Assembly: GCA_942486035.1 (NCBI GenBank)
Contig: CALNXK010000013.1
Location: 1,711,001 to 1,775,000 of the forward strand
DNA length: 64,000 nt
Source of the DNA: Porites lobata
Lineage: Eukaryota; Cnidaria; Anthozoa; Scleractinia; Poritidae
Direction: 5' to 3'
In this document: piece after piece, positions 1 through 11,165 of the stretch
How positions within the stretch are numbered: position 1 is the first letter of the stretch
How the letters are laid out: every line of letters begins with the position of its first letter
Program-made: the position numbers and the translations under genes
The notes under the pieces: generated by a model
What the model was told of the DNA's origin: nothing
Database searches by the model: none
Seen by the model: only the letters and a program-made list of their open reading frames with translations

Positions 1-70
1 ACAGTGGAAACTAGTATTTCTGATGATTTCTATCGTCAGCCACAGTTCTTACCACTCTACTTTCCACTGC

Positions 71-1156
71 TTAAACGGATTCTGTCATGTTTGTGTTATT
101 AGTTGAATATTTGGCTCTTCTGTACATTGAGAATAAATCTCCTCTCGTTCTTGCCAAGCGACGGTGTCCTGTGGGTCCATTTGCAGAATTCAAGAAGTTG
201 TTAGCATGTAGCAAGTTTGGACTTAAAGCTAAAAAGGTGTTAGTCACGTTGGAAACTGAAGTCAACGTGACTCCTGTAGCATTCCTTACCCGAGTGCGAC
301 GCCTTTTAGAACTTAAGGAACCGGTTCTGAGCAAGCTAAAAACTGCTTTACGGAAATCTTGCATTCGAAATGAATATACTAGCGTATTCACAAAGGAATT
401 GCTGTATTGAAGTAGTTTAATGACGTATACTATTCTAATCGAAGGATGCGCACAGTCTTTACAGAAGTGAACAATTATAATTATGGATTCAAAGGGCATC
501 CAAGTTATAATGAAAATTGCAGTAACAACAAGCAAAGTTTTTGATAATTTCTTATCCCTTTCAACATCTCTGCGACGCCTCCGTCGATGTCTTATTCGTA
601 TCAACAAAGCGCTGTAAGCGAAACAGGCGATTGCTATGGAAACTGATAAAGAAATTACTGTAACCATGTTGACGACACCAGATATCAAATTAAAACGGTA
701 TCCCAAATAAAGGCAAGATATTGCCACAGCTAAAAACCAGGTGGTAGTTACAGCGAAAATGTACCATTTTATTGGCGTAGAGTGCCGGTACTTCCAGGGC
801 CAACCGACTGCATAAAGCCTTTCTACAGAAACAACTGCTAGGGTAAAGACCGAGGCCATGCCAGATGCAATGTCGATAGTGTAGTAGACGGTCTGGATGA
901 CTTGGCTTCCGTTCCAGAGGCTAAATTCTACAAAATGGCAGATGTAAAGAGGGACTGCAAAGGTGCCAACCATTAAATCTGCCACGGAAAGAGAAATGAG
1001 AAAGTAGTGCGTTGGTTTTCGGATAAGCCTTGTCTTTGTAAATGCAGCGATGGTCAAGATATTTCCAATAACAATTGTTAAGGCGACCAGGCCAAATGCT
1101 GTGCTCAAGGCAAAAGACTCAGTTGTGGTTAATGGAGAATTCGGCGAACTTGGCAT
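71..1156 (-). CDS. Class A (rhodopsin-like) GPCR 1, adenosine/melanocortin-like orphan
   Basis: A 361-residue seven-helix receptor in one coding exon, expected in the plasma membrane and coupling an unknown ligand to G proteins. Visible landmarks are GN in TM1 (N32), SVADL in TM2 (D60), ERL in place of DRY after TM3 (E112-R113), a very basic third intracellular loop (R189-R196), TWMPF in TM6 (W219, P221), and NTLVY in place of NPxxY in TM7 (N257-Y261). There is no TM3 disulfide cysteine at 3.25. The third extracellular loop has a CKDC motif (C232, C235), as in adenosine receptors (CPDC). The adenosine-contacting residues expected at 6.55 (Asn) and 7.43 (His) are Ile and Tyr here, so adenosine is not a safe ligand call. 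A sequon (NGS) lies at residue 82. A splice acceptor (TTTTGCAG) ends at 1168, 11 bases before the start codon, which implies a 5'UTR intron. Closest relative in the window: the receptor at 14933. Confidence 0.93.
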   Translation of the reverse strand: MPSSPNSPLTTTESFALSTAFGLVALTIVIGNILTIAAFTKTRLIRKPTHYFLISLSVADLMVGTFAVPLYICHFVEFSLWNGSQVIQTVYYTIDIASGMASVFTLAVVSVERLYAVGWPWKYRHSTPIKWYIFAVTTTWFLAVAISCLYLGYRFNLISGVVNMVTVISLSVSIAIACFAYSALLIRIRHRRRRRRDVERDKKLSKTLLVVTAIFIITWMPFESIIIIVHFCKDCAHPSIRIVYVIKLLQYSNSFVNTLVYSFRMQDFRKAVFSLLRTGSLSSKRRRTRVRNATGVTLTSVSNVTNTFLALSPNLLHANNFLNSANGPTGHRRLARTRGDLFSMYRRAKYSTNNTNMTESV

Positions 1157-1167
1157 TTCAGATATAA

Positions 1168-4129
1168 CTGCAAAAGAATAAATAATTTTAGAATATTTTT
1201 CTCTTGTTTCTTTGGATGACTTATTGATCCGAACTTTACGGTTAATTGTAGGAAATCATATGCTAAAATGAATGCTTAGCCATACTCTTGAAAATCACAA
1301 TCTACACGTAAACACTATGCAAATGCTTGCAATGGCCAGTCACCCTTTATATTTGTAAGAGTAAAGGGCATTTTAACTTCTTTGCTACTTTTAATGAAAT
1401 TCTATCCGTGTAAATATAAAATTGTAGAGCTAAGTATATTTAAGACAACTATAACCAATCAAACAACTTCTTCCATAATTTTGCTTAATATATTGTCGTG
1501 GGCGCTGTCTTTCCAAAGCAGCTGTAGCCAGCTGTAATTATTTTACATTCTGCCTCAGTTGTGCAGCCTTTTAAGGTGTAACATACTGATAAAGAAGACT
1601 TCCGACTGAACACTTTAGAACTCATTTGCATGATATTGTCTATCTTTATTTGTGGTAAAACGCAATATAGCTGACTGACATTTGGACAACAACATGAGAT
1701 ATTCTTAGGGCCTTTCTATGGCTTAGTGTTTCCTATTTTAACTCCACAAAATGGGTTTTCTACTTCGGACTTTATCATGAGAATGACTTTCAGGAAAGAT
1801 ATTAAACGAATTCAAGGAAACCTGTCACTGAAGGGTTAGAATACTGGCCCTTAACAGAGCTGAATGTATACTATAGATAAAAACAATAAGGGCAATTACA
1901 AATCTGAACTAACCTCCTAGAAAAATCGTTTTACAGACGAAAGAAGACAGGAGAAGAAATGATACCTGATAAGAATGCAGGTTGTCGTTAATATTTACTT
2001 CAGCTGCAAGGATATCGGGATCGCCTTCCGATCATTCAGACATCTCAGATCTTGCAAAAAGGAAAAAAAGGAATATCAAAAAGAAAGTGTTCATTGTTAC
2101 GTATAAGCATATCTCTATTTGTTACACAAAACGTACTTTGGTGTTAAAAACAGGTATGTATTAAACAATGAAAAAACGAGAAAGAAGTCGGTTACAATTT
2201 TTTTCAGAGTGCGGTTGAAGTACAGCATGAACTACTCTCACTAGAATTCTATGTGCTTATTCTGAGATAGAATCCCGGAACAGACATGATTAAGGTAAAA
2301 CCTTAGTTTTCAACACCGTCATTTTATGACGTTTGCCTTAAAGTTCCGGTGTTTGCCACAATTAGTCTGAAGGAAAAAAAGCAAAATTAAGCTAAGACTT
2401 ACATATATTTCATCTGTGTCAGGTAGACGGTACCAATTATATAAATTTTTGCTACTCCTTTTTTTATCATATCTATGTCTTTGGATTTGGCTTACTAAAA
2501 ACGTATCTGCGGCGAGCACTGGGAGAAATTACAGTGTTATACGTTTCTGACTAATCAAAATTCAAATTATATAGTTGTTTTGATGGCAGCAGGACAGTTG
2601 ACTCCGGGTTTTGCAGTACGTCATAACATTTAATGAACAAACACTTCATAACTACGTGTCATAAAATTGAAATTAATTTTCATTTATCTTACCACAAAAT
2701 GGAAAAATGAAAGATAATGCGCTTGCAGCTGGCAAGAAATCGCGCTTTCTTCAATTATCATCTTTCCAATCATTTTTTTTTTCCTTCTTTCTTCTACCTT
2801 TTCTTCCTTTTTTGTGTTTCTTTTTAATCTAACGCGTTTCTTATTTTAAAGAGAACGTGTAAAACAAAGAGGTATTTGATTTGCACATTTTGGACATTTT
2901 ATCACAAATATGTCATAAAAGACGTAGGAGGGAGAATAACCTAAAGATTCTAACAAGAACTTCAATAAATTTCGCAACAGACATTTAATTAAAACCTGAA
3001 TAAAAATTTTTGTCTTTTTCAAGAAAACAATTAAAATTTCACAAGAATGTTAAAAGAGCGTCTCCTATAGTTTACTTGACTATTTTTATTGCCCTAAAAA
3101 GTTTGTTATGCTCTTTATAAATAAGACAAGAGATATGTGAAGATATATAATTTAAGTAGACACCAACTTAGTCTTTTCGCATATTAGCATAACGAATTCT
3201 GTAATCTAATTGGCTAATGTACCCGCTATCTATTGCGTGATATTTAAAGTGAGTAGCAATGAGTAGCAAATCTGCGTTTGGAACACAAACAAAACACTAA
3301 CAACGTTTTAATGAATCGTTATTGCGATTTGTCTTGGGTAGAAGTGTTAATCAAATACCTGCAATGATGCCAAACCAGCAAAAACTGAAGTGGTGAAAAA
3401 ATAATAATCAATAATATTAAGAACGCACAATTTAAAATGTTTATTTTGAAAATCAAACACGCTTTCGTGAAGTCACCCTGCGTAAACATATCAATCTTAT
3501 GTATTTTTATCAGAAATTTGTGGTATAAAATCGAAAGTTAAAGCTTGAATAAAAGCAATCATGCTACTCGTTTCCGTTTTATCAGAGATTTATCTTTCTC
3601 TGGCCATGGCATGTTTTCTTAGGGGAACTGAGAACCTTATAAAATTAAAAAAATAGATTAAATGATGAATAAACAATAAATAATGATATACACTAATAAC
3701 TTAATAAATAATAACATTGATAAATTATACCAAGGCTGCCCGGTCTAATTTAACAGCGTGTTGGTTTCGATTTTCAGTCACCTTTTTAGCAGAAAAGATT
3801 TAACCGATTTCTGTGATTTTTGGCCCAGGCCTTAAGAATAGTGGAACTTTAAGACTAAAAAATGTTATCGAGGATACATACCGCAAGTTACAACTATTTA
3901 TGAATACCGTAAAACATAATTAACTAAATAAACTAATCATAGAATCCTAACTATCCTGTACTAAGGTTGTGTTTATTAAATACTGGACTATTTACAAAGG
4001 CAGACATGAAAAGCCCAGTATGAATTTTAGGACAGGCACATTGTTTTTTCGGAGATTTTAAGAAAAGACTTTATTTGAAGGAATATATGGAGCTAGCGGG
4101 CGATAATTTATAGAAGTTACTTTCTTAAA
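1168..4129. other. AT-rich intergenic DNA, probably including GPCR 1 5'UTR intron
   Basis: I see no convincing coding region or recognisable repeat. There is a pyrimidine-rich stretch near 2759-2830. Short open frames here (60-66 codons) lack any family resemblance. The upstream noncoding exon of GPCR 1 should lie in or beyond this stretch, but I cannot place it. Confidence 0.5.
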
Positions 4130-5010
4130 AATTGTACAGTCTTGCTTCTTTAATAGATACTCAATTGAAACAGGTTAAGAAGTAAAACGGCGTTTACGAC
4201 ATCTATCTAAAAAGTTCTGTATAATATTAAGATCAGGTTCAGAACCTCCATATACGGGTAAACCATAAATAAAATTGGGCAAAACTAAGGAAGTGAACAA
4301 GTGCATGATCTATTTTAGCTTGTGAATATTGCTCTTTTCTGAGGGTCCTTAGAACATGGGGACATTTGTTTGCTTTAATTAATCTGAGTTTAACATGCAC
4401 CGGAAACTTTCAATCACTGGATCGTAACCCCCAGTAAAACAAGACTACTGCATTGAGAAATGTCAAATATGGGGTTATATCGAGAATTGTTGCCTTTACT
4501 TCTGAAGATAAGTTCTTTACATTTTTCGGCAAGGATTGTAAGACATGTTGTTCTCTTTAGACCCTGTCATGGATTTTGCCACAAAGTTAGCAGACGGATC
4601 ACATTGATTACTAACAAGAGACACTATTGTGGAGTCATCAGCATAAATAGAGCAGGAGCATTGTTATAAGAAATTTCTAGGTCATTCAAAAATAATTATA
4701 TTAAATAGATAAGGCCCGCTTACGCTTCCTTGGGTGGTTCCTTTGTTAACGAACTTCCAGTTACAGAGGCGATTACTATAGAAAATTGGCTGTTACCTAG
4801 CAAACAAGAAGCTATAGTACCAATTAACGATGTAAGGATTGGGAAAGCTGCATAAGTTTAGCTGATAACTTGCTATGATTTACGGAATCAAACGCTTTGC
4901 TAAAACCCATTGTAAACAAACGAACTGCCTTATTACAGTCCCTGCATGTTGTCTAGGTTTATATAGACAGGGTGTTGAATAGATAATAAGGAGTTTGTAC
5001 AGTTACCCCC
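4130..5010 (-). pseudogene. Decayed non-LTR retrotransposon (LINE) reverse transcriptase
   Basis: Read on the minus strand, with several frame breaks and stops, this stretch gives the ordered landmarks of a LINE reverse transcriptase: FSKAFDSVNHSKL near 4860-4905, GTTQGS (usually GVPQGS) near 4730, the catalytic YADDST near 4640, and the conserved C-terminal stretch FIYGLPVYGGSEPDLN near 4230-4275. The order and spacing fit one RT domain of about 290 residues. Upstream endonuclease sequence is not recognisable. It is clearly inactive: it has many stops and shifts, and no poly(A) tail or target duplication was found. The clade (CR1/jockey-like) is inference. Confidence 0.8.
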
Positions 5011-6600
5011 TCGCCTCTATGGAAATTGGGTGAGGTTAAGGCTCATGACCATTAAACGCACTGCACAAAAAGGCTGCTCAAACTTAACCTTAAAATGCTA
5101 TGCTAAAACGCACAGTGAGTGGAAGAATGCTAACACACTATTTCCTTCCTATCTGAAAGGGTATTCTAACCCAAATCTTTATTGACACAAACTGAGAAGC
5201 GCTAATCACAAGAGTAAGAACTTTAAGCTGTATACTAGGTGAGATTACAGGACGTCTCTTTATCAAACCTATTGTGTATCCGTCCCTTTCTCTTTCGTAA
5301 AAAATCTTAACAAAGCAAAACATAGCAGTTCACTGTTTTTCAAAGAAATTTCAAAGAATGGCACGAGAAGCCATGGCCGTATGTTTACGAGTGCTAAAAG
5401 AAAGCAACAAAAGTAGATTTGATAGCTACAGTGTCAGGAAAAGTGCATTGATCATATCCCATATTACCTTTCGGGATTGTCGCCTGCACATTTTTTCGGA
5501 AACCTTCCTCGAAATAGCTGTGTACGGAAAACTCTCTAGAGTAAATGTACTTAGCATCGCAGGTTCTCGTTCCGAGGAGAAATAAAGCCGTCAGTTCTAG
5601 TAGTTTTCTAAATAAGACCGTTGAGGCAGCTCGTTTTTGTGGGTTTCAGAGCCTGGTGTCTGTATTAAGGAAGATTCCATTCTGTGAATCATGTAACATT
5701 TTGAGCATATTATCAGCATGACCAGTGCTGTCGATGACTACCATTGTCCCTACTTTTTTCAGCTAAAGTATTTACTGGCGCAATTTGTTGCTCTCTCATT
5801 AAATAAGAGCGTCGAGTACTTAGATTTGTAGTTGCCTAGGGTAATGCTTCTGTCTCTTGGAGGGCAAATATTACTTCCTTACACTTGCCCAATATGCCCA
5901 TCTGGAAGTTTTCTAATACAGAGGTTATCCGACGCCTTTTTCCCTGGGCATTTTGCTTGCCATATTTGATTGGGATTGTTCTTTCGGTCTTTCCCGTGAA
6001 AAGCCTCTGGTTTGTTTGGTATAAGTTTGGACTCCCCGTTTTTCTACGTCTCTCTTTATTATCATGTGATTATTGCTATCATTTCTACTGTTGTTTCTCG
6101 TGTTATGGTTTGCGTCCTTTGTTGTCCTTTGGGGGTTATATGCTGCATTTTTGACCCTTTCTAGTTAGTGTGGTGGGGCACATCTTTTATTGCATTGTGA
6201 AGTCCATTGCGATACAATCTTGGGAATTCAAATGATAATCTTGAATAGCTAATCCGCTTTTTGTATCCAAAGCAACGCTTTGTGAAAGCCCATTCACTTC
6301 CGCCGCCTCAAGATCTGGAATGCTTTACCACTCGATTTCAGATGCGCCAATGCAAGTGTGATGGTGTATTTAAAGTAAAGGGTAAAACACATATTTAGTT
6401 TAATCAGTATATATTGTGTAGGCTTTGTATTTTCCTTTATTTTAACATGATTTTATAACATTTTTTATAACTTTACCAATGCATTTTTTTAAAATTTATA
6501 TTTGGCTAATTAATGCTATTCATTTATATTTTTACTTATTTTTTGGAAACTGCTTACTACAGACACAGCGAAGGTAGTACCCCCTTAGTCATCTTAAGAC
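5011..6600. other. Intergenic DNA without recognised feature
   Basis: Open frames of 61-89 codons occur (for example 5885-6154) but have no family signature, splice context or codon pattern to support them. Nothing else stands out. Confidence 0.5.
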
Positions 6601-6614
6601 CTTGAGTGTTGGAC

Positions 6615-6690
6615 TGGCAGAGAATCGAATCTGGGCCTACTGTTTTGAAGTCTGGTACCCAGCCAACTGAGCTATTCACTAACCAGTCAG
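6615..6690 (-). repeat. tRNA-derived SINE head
   Basis: The minus strand carries an RNA polymerase III A box (TAGCTCAGTTGGCTGG, 6659-6674) and, 27 bases further, a B box (AGATTCGATTCTC, 6620-6632), in tRNA order and spacing. The acceptor stem does not close as in a functional tRNA, so a SINE or tRNA pseudogene is more likely than a tRNA gene. Confidence 0.6.
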
Positions 6691-6718
6691 CGGTTGCTTT
6701 CCCAGTGTTTTGTATTAG

Positions 6719-7005
6719 GCCTCGTCCACACGTATCCGTTTCTATCCGGGAATTTTTTTTTTTTTTTAAATGAAGATTTTAGCCTTCCGCATACGCGTAA
6801 ACGGCCTTTTTTGGCCACCAAAAACGCAGGTTTTTGAACATGGACCCCTGAGTGGAGATTTTTGAAAATGCCGGTTGGTCGTTTTCGTTTGGACGGACCA
6901 AAACGAAAACTCGTAGCTTTTCGAATACGATGGTGTCATTCATCATTTTCGTGTTGATGGACAAAAGAACGATTTGGATAGCCTACGCGTGGATGCGTAC
7001 TGTTT
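6719..7005. mobile_element. MITE-like repeat with CGTCCACACGTATCC terminus
   Basis: The left end reads GCCTCGTCCACACGTATCCG. Near 6980-7000 an inverted, diverged match (TACGCGTGGATGCGTAC) appears. The interior is internally palindromic (FxAAAACG-type words on both strands near 6895-6920). It is consistent with a nonautonomous DNA transposon. The right boundary is uncertain and no target duplication was found. Confidence 0.5.
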
Positions 7006-9335
7006 CTAAAAACGCAGAAAATATTCCCGCTTTCAATACAAAATTTATGCATTTTTATTTTTAATTTTGTTGTTATTATTATTTATTTATTCCTTTGGTG
7101 GTCGGTAAAATACCGGCAATATTGATACAGGTGAATAGCCATTTAAAAAGTTCTTACCGCGAGATTAGTTGTTTTATCAGGATTCGCTTAACTAAATATA
7201 GAGAGGGCAAATTGTTGGGCATTCAATTCCTTTCGAGACATTCATCACTAAATATTCCACCAAAGTGGAACTCTGTGCCGGCAATGTTCGCAAAACAATC
7301 ATGGAGCTTTTTAATTTGTAACTTCCTCTTTGAAACCTTTTGGTATCCTTTTAATCCTGAGGGCAGAGTAAAATCAATACCTCAATCCTTTAAAAAATAA
7401 TAATTAAAATAACTGAAGAAAAAAAAAATAGCTGAGTATACATCATAAATCAGGATATCTTAAAGATACTTTTTGGCACAATTTGATCTCCGAAATTGTA
7501 AAGAAAACAAAAATATCAACCTTAAAACACAAATGTTAACCTCTGCACCATATATTACTCCTTATTTAATGATTTCCTTGGCAAGAATCACCTGTCGAAT
7601 GGCAAAAAAATGAATCTTCCGTCTAAAATTAAACAATAGCCATCTTATGTCATGGTATCGTAGCAACACTCGCACCTTAAGTGGATTTCTTTGCCTGCCA
7701 TGTAAACACGACGGCACGCCCGACACTTTAAACGATTCTTTATAACGCAGCAACTTCAAGTAGTCATCAAAGTAATTGTTTTCCCCCAGTATTCAGAGAA
7801 CGTAGTTATTTCAGTATGCCTTGAGTTAATTGTTACTGTTTCAGCGTTTTCCCTTCCATATGTCTCGACTGTTGATGTTGAACTGGTCTATTCATCTATT
7901 CAAGGACAAAATTTCATGAGGACCTTCATGTAGCAGAATATCGTTATTACCTTTTATGAGAGCACGCTGTGGATTTCTTCTGCTAAAAAGTAGGTAAGAT
8001 TTTTATGATGATTATCAGAACATTTTTACTTTCTCACTCAAATAACCTATAACACTATATAAGCCAGATAAAGTCCACATTTTAGTCTTAAATAATAGTA
8101 TCTAGAAACGACGGACAAAATGGTGATTAGATAATAGAATTACTTGCCGTATTGTCCATTATGCGCACATAATATTGATTAACAGATAATATGAGAGAAA
8201 TTAGACCAGGAAGAGATAAATGTAATAAATCCAGTTAAATGTCAAATGAATGCTGCTTAAAACCGGTCTACTTCACTTATTTTATTGAGACGAGTTCAGT
8301 GATCTACCTTTTGGCTATTACCAAATTATTTGCCTGATACCACATCTATCGCAAACGCACGTATTTTCCTTAACGAAATTACCATTTATTTGAGTTTAGA
8401 AGCAACGACAGGATAATTATTTCAAAGATCGAGATGAAAAGTTATTGTTGAAAAGAGAACCATCAAAGGTGGCTTTAGAAATCGATCACATACATGTATT
8501 TTGAAGGATTTTTTTAAACATTTTTTAAATAATATTTTGACATATCACTATCCGACAGCGACTATGTAATCTTCATTTGCTACCTTAAACTATCGATTAT
8601 TTTTCAAGCGATTTAGAAAGCTGCCTTTGCTACCTGGGATACCTGGGTTATTACTCATTACAAGTGGTATTCCGCTAGTCACAAACGGATTCTCGTCTAA
8701 AAGAAAAGGCATTTATGAGTATATAATTTAATGTTTATGAAAACAATAATATTACCTGTTCACCTTTTGAGACGTGCGTATAAGTTTTCTGGTTGTTGCT
8801 GTAGTTTCTGTTTATTGTTCTAGTAGTATTATCACCATATTTTACAGATCCTGACGTACAGATTTATGTGCTTTGCTTAATTAATTGTGTTTCCTTATCC
8901 AAATCTGTTGTTCAACCGAATAAGCAACACATTACTCTTGATGAATAGCAAGGGGTAGAGAGCAAGCACTAGTTTAAGAGTTAAATCTTAGGTCCCATGT
9001 CAAAGTAAGAGCCATTGTATTAACAGTATGATGTTTACCATGATAACCAAGTTCCTTGAACGCTTTAAGAATTTTATCAGAAAATCTTCCCCTTATTCTT
9101 TACGGTCACGCCAGGTTAAGCGTACCCTTGTTGAGCCCGCGTGCGTAATGAGCAGTTGAATCTTGACTACAAAATTAATTTTCTGTATTCATGTCAGAAT
9201 TGAAAAAAAAAACTGAGCTGGCAGAAATTTCTTTAAAAGCTCAAGTACCTCGCACGTGAATTTACTTCTCCTTGCGCATGCGGGAATGCAGACAGGGGAT
9301 GAAATAACGGATTCAAATAACCAGCTAGTTAATGG
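7006..9335. other. AT-rich intergenic DNA
   Basis: No gene, RNA gene or repeat recognised. The 101-codon frame at 7095-7400 and the 65-codon frame at 7562-7759 show no family signature. Confidence 0.5.
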
Positions 9336-9775
9336 TTTCTTGGGAGGTACGCTACCCGGGTGAGGAACTCCTGGAAATTCTTGGTAAGATTGTGCCGCCG
9401 GTTCTCCAAATCCAGACGCAAATGCCATTTTTCACACTTGTTTTCATACCTGGCCTCTAAAATCCATATCCATTTTCAGACCTGGCCTCTAAGATATACA
9501 TCATTACTTACCACGCTACCAAAAAAGATTTCTTAAAATCTACTGCGAATTCGCATATTTATCTTTCTTTCTTATTCATCTGGGATTGAAATGATGAATA
9601 CGTTCATACACTCCCGTAGTTTTCTAAAAATTCAGACCCGATTCAAGACTAAAATGGGTAAAGTCTATACCTGTTTTCAGACCAAAAACGTCGCAAAAAC
9701 CGTACCCTTTGGGGCGGCACATACTCATATGGCTTAAATAAGGGAGTGCCCCCTCCCCCGGGTCCTCCCAAGAGA
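9336..9775. mobile_element. TIR element with CTTGGGAGG ends
   Basis: The left end CTTGGGAGG, followed by CCCGGG (9339-9360), is mirrored on the right by CCCGGG plus CCTCCCAAG (9758-9772). Inside, a unit with ACCTGGCCTCTAA occurs twice (about 9447 and 9481), and a related sequence appears in inverse sense near 9640-9700. It is about 435 bp with no coding capacity, so it reads as a nonautonomous DNA transposon. I saw no clear target duplication. Confidence 0.5.
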
Positions 9776-9970
9776 ACTTGAAAACACTACTGAAAAAAAG
9801 ATTTTCGGAATAAACAAGACATATGCGCCTTACATTGTCTTTAGTAAGAAGTACCAACCAACGACGCCTCGGCTGTCCTAATGTAGTTATCGCTAATCCA
9901 AACAATAAAAGCCTTCCACACTAGTCAAAGAACGAACGAACAACTCAAAGAGCATCTCCCAGTTAGCTTT

Positions 9971-10045
9971 AATTGTTAGCTCAATTGGTACAGAGCTACT
10001 CTCGCGTCGCAGAGGACAAGGGCTCGAATCCATCATTTAGAACTG
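9971..10045 (+). repeat. tRNA-derived SINE head
   Basis: A box TTAGCTCAATTGG (9976-9988) and B box GGCTCGAATCC (10021-10031) sit at tRNA-like spacing. The anticodon arm is imperfect and the acceptor stem does not pair, so it is a SINE head or tRNA relic. It ends about 90 bp before the mariner insertion. Confidence 0.6.
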
Positions 10046-10134
10046 AATGCTGATATTGGAGGTGTAATATAGAACGGACTATGTACTGGATAAGACCACG
10101 TCTCATCAAAACATGGAGAACTCTTAGAGTTATA

Positions 10135-11163
10135 CAGGGTGTTTCAAAAGTTCGTTCCGATTTTTTCTTCACTTAAATTTCACTGATTATTGAAGATAAC
10201 TTTTGTAAACCTAAGCATGTTATTCATTATTCATTTAACATTGACTAACTTAAATATTAGCAACCAGAATGTCTTCCTTTATGATTTCTGACATTTTCTA
10301 AGCGGTGAGGTATAGAATGTACGTGTTCCAATAGCGTATAAAAATTCACAATTTTCCAGGTGAAGCGTGGTCGCTGTCTTAGCTAGTCCAGTGTTTTGGG
10401 GGCTGGATCTTTGTATGTTGTCTCATCAACGATAATCCAGATGGTTACTAGAGGGTTCGCATCACGTGAGTTTGCCGGCCGGTCGTCCTTTGGTATAAAG
10501 TTTGCAAATTCTTCTGATGCCATGTCTGCATAAAGTGCACCGCCTTTTTTCTCTTCAAGGCTTTCCAACCTTTGTTGGTCACACATCTCCATACCGTTGT
10601 GCTCGAAACTTTGATATTGTAAAGTTTAAGTTTAAGTTTGCAGTCTTGTTGAATAATTACGTATATACTTACTGCTTTTTCGATAACATTTTTCACACAG
10701 TTTGTAAAAAAAAACCGGTCATCTACTCCTGGGTTTGTCTGGTAAGGTCTTTACTTTTGACCACTTGTTCTCTCATCGTTCAGAATTCTTCAACAATTTG
10801 ACAATTTCATTGACTAAATGGACAGAGTACCGTATAAATGGATGCCTGAGTTCTAGCACAAACAGTGTACGCCTTCATTTTCGTGAAAGAGTAGAGAAAA
10901 CAAAAGAAAACGCCAAAAAAACGAAAATAGAAAACCTACAAAATGGACAGGAAAAATATGGCGGGATTAAAATTCGCGTACATGCACATTTGGAGAAAAA
11001 ATTTTAAAAAAATCATAATTTCTTCAAATTTTAGTTTGAAATTGCTTTGAACGGTTATTTAGATAAATTTCCTACCTGAATCAGTTTACATTTACCTAAG
11101 GAAGCATTAAATGCTCTGCGCAAAATACTATTTACAATCGGAACGAACTTTTGAAACACCTTG
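10135..11163 (-). mobile_element. Mariner/Tc1 element, internally deleted, with intact TIRs
   Basis: About 28-bp terminal inverted repeats (left starts CAGGGTGTTTCAAAAGTTCG, right is the inverse with one or two mismatches) are flanked by TA dinucleotides at 10133-10134 and 11164-11165, the mariner target duplication. The 1029-bp body carries minus-strand transposase remnants. One is a helix-turn-helix piece (SSTTVWRCVTNKGWKALKRKK, within 10510-10620). The other, in another frame, is the end of the DDE domain (FANFIPKDDRPANSRDANPL, about 10440-10515). The part that would hold the first two catalytic acidic residues is missing, and the N-terminal DNA-binding region has stops. It cannot make transposase but has ends that could be moved in trans. 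Confidence 0.88.
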
Positions 11164-11165
11164 TA

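Noticed and set aside
87..410. 107-codon plus-strand frame over GPCR 1
   Set aside because: It is the antisense shadow of the receptor C-terminal tail.
9971..10045. Functional tRNA gene
   Set aside because: A and B boxes are present, but the acceptor and anticodon stems do not pair well enough; a SINE or relic fits better.
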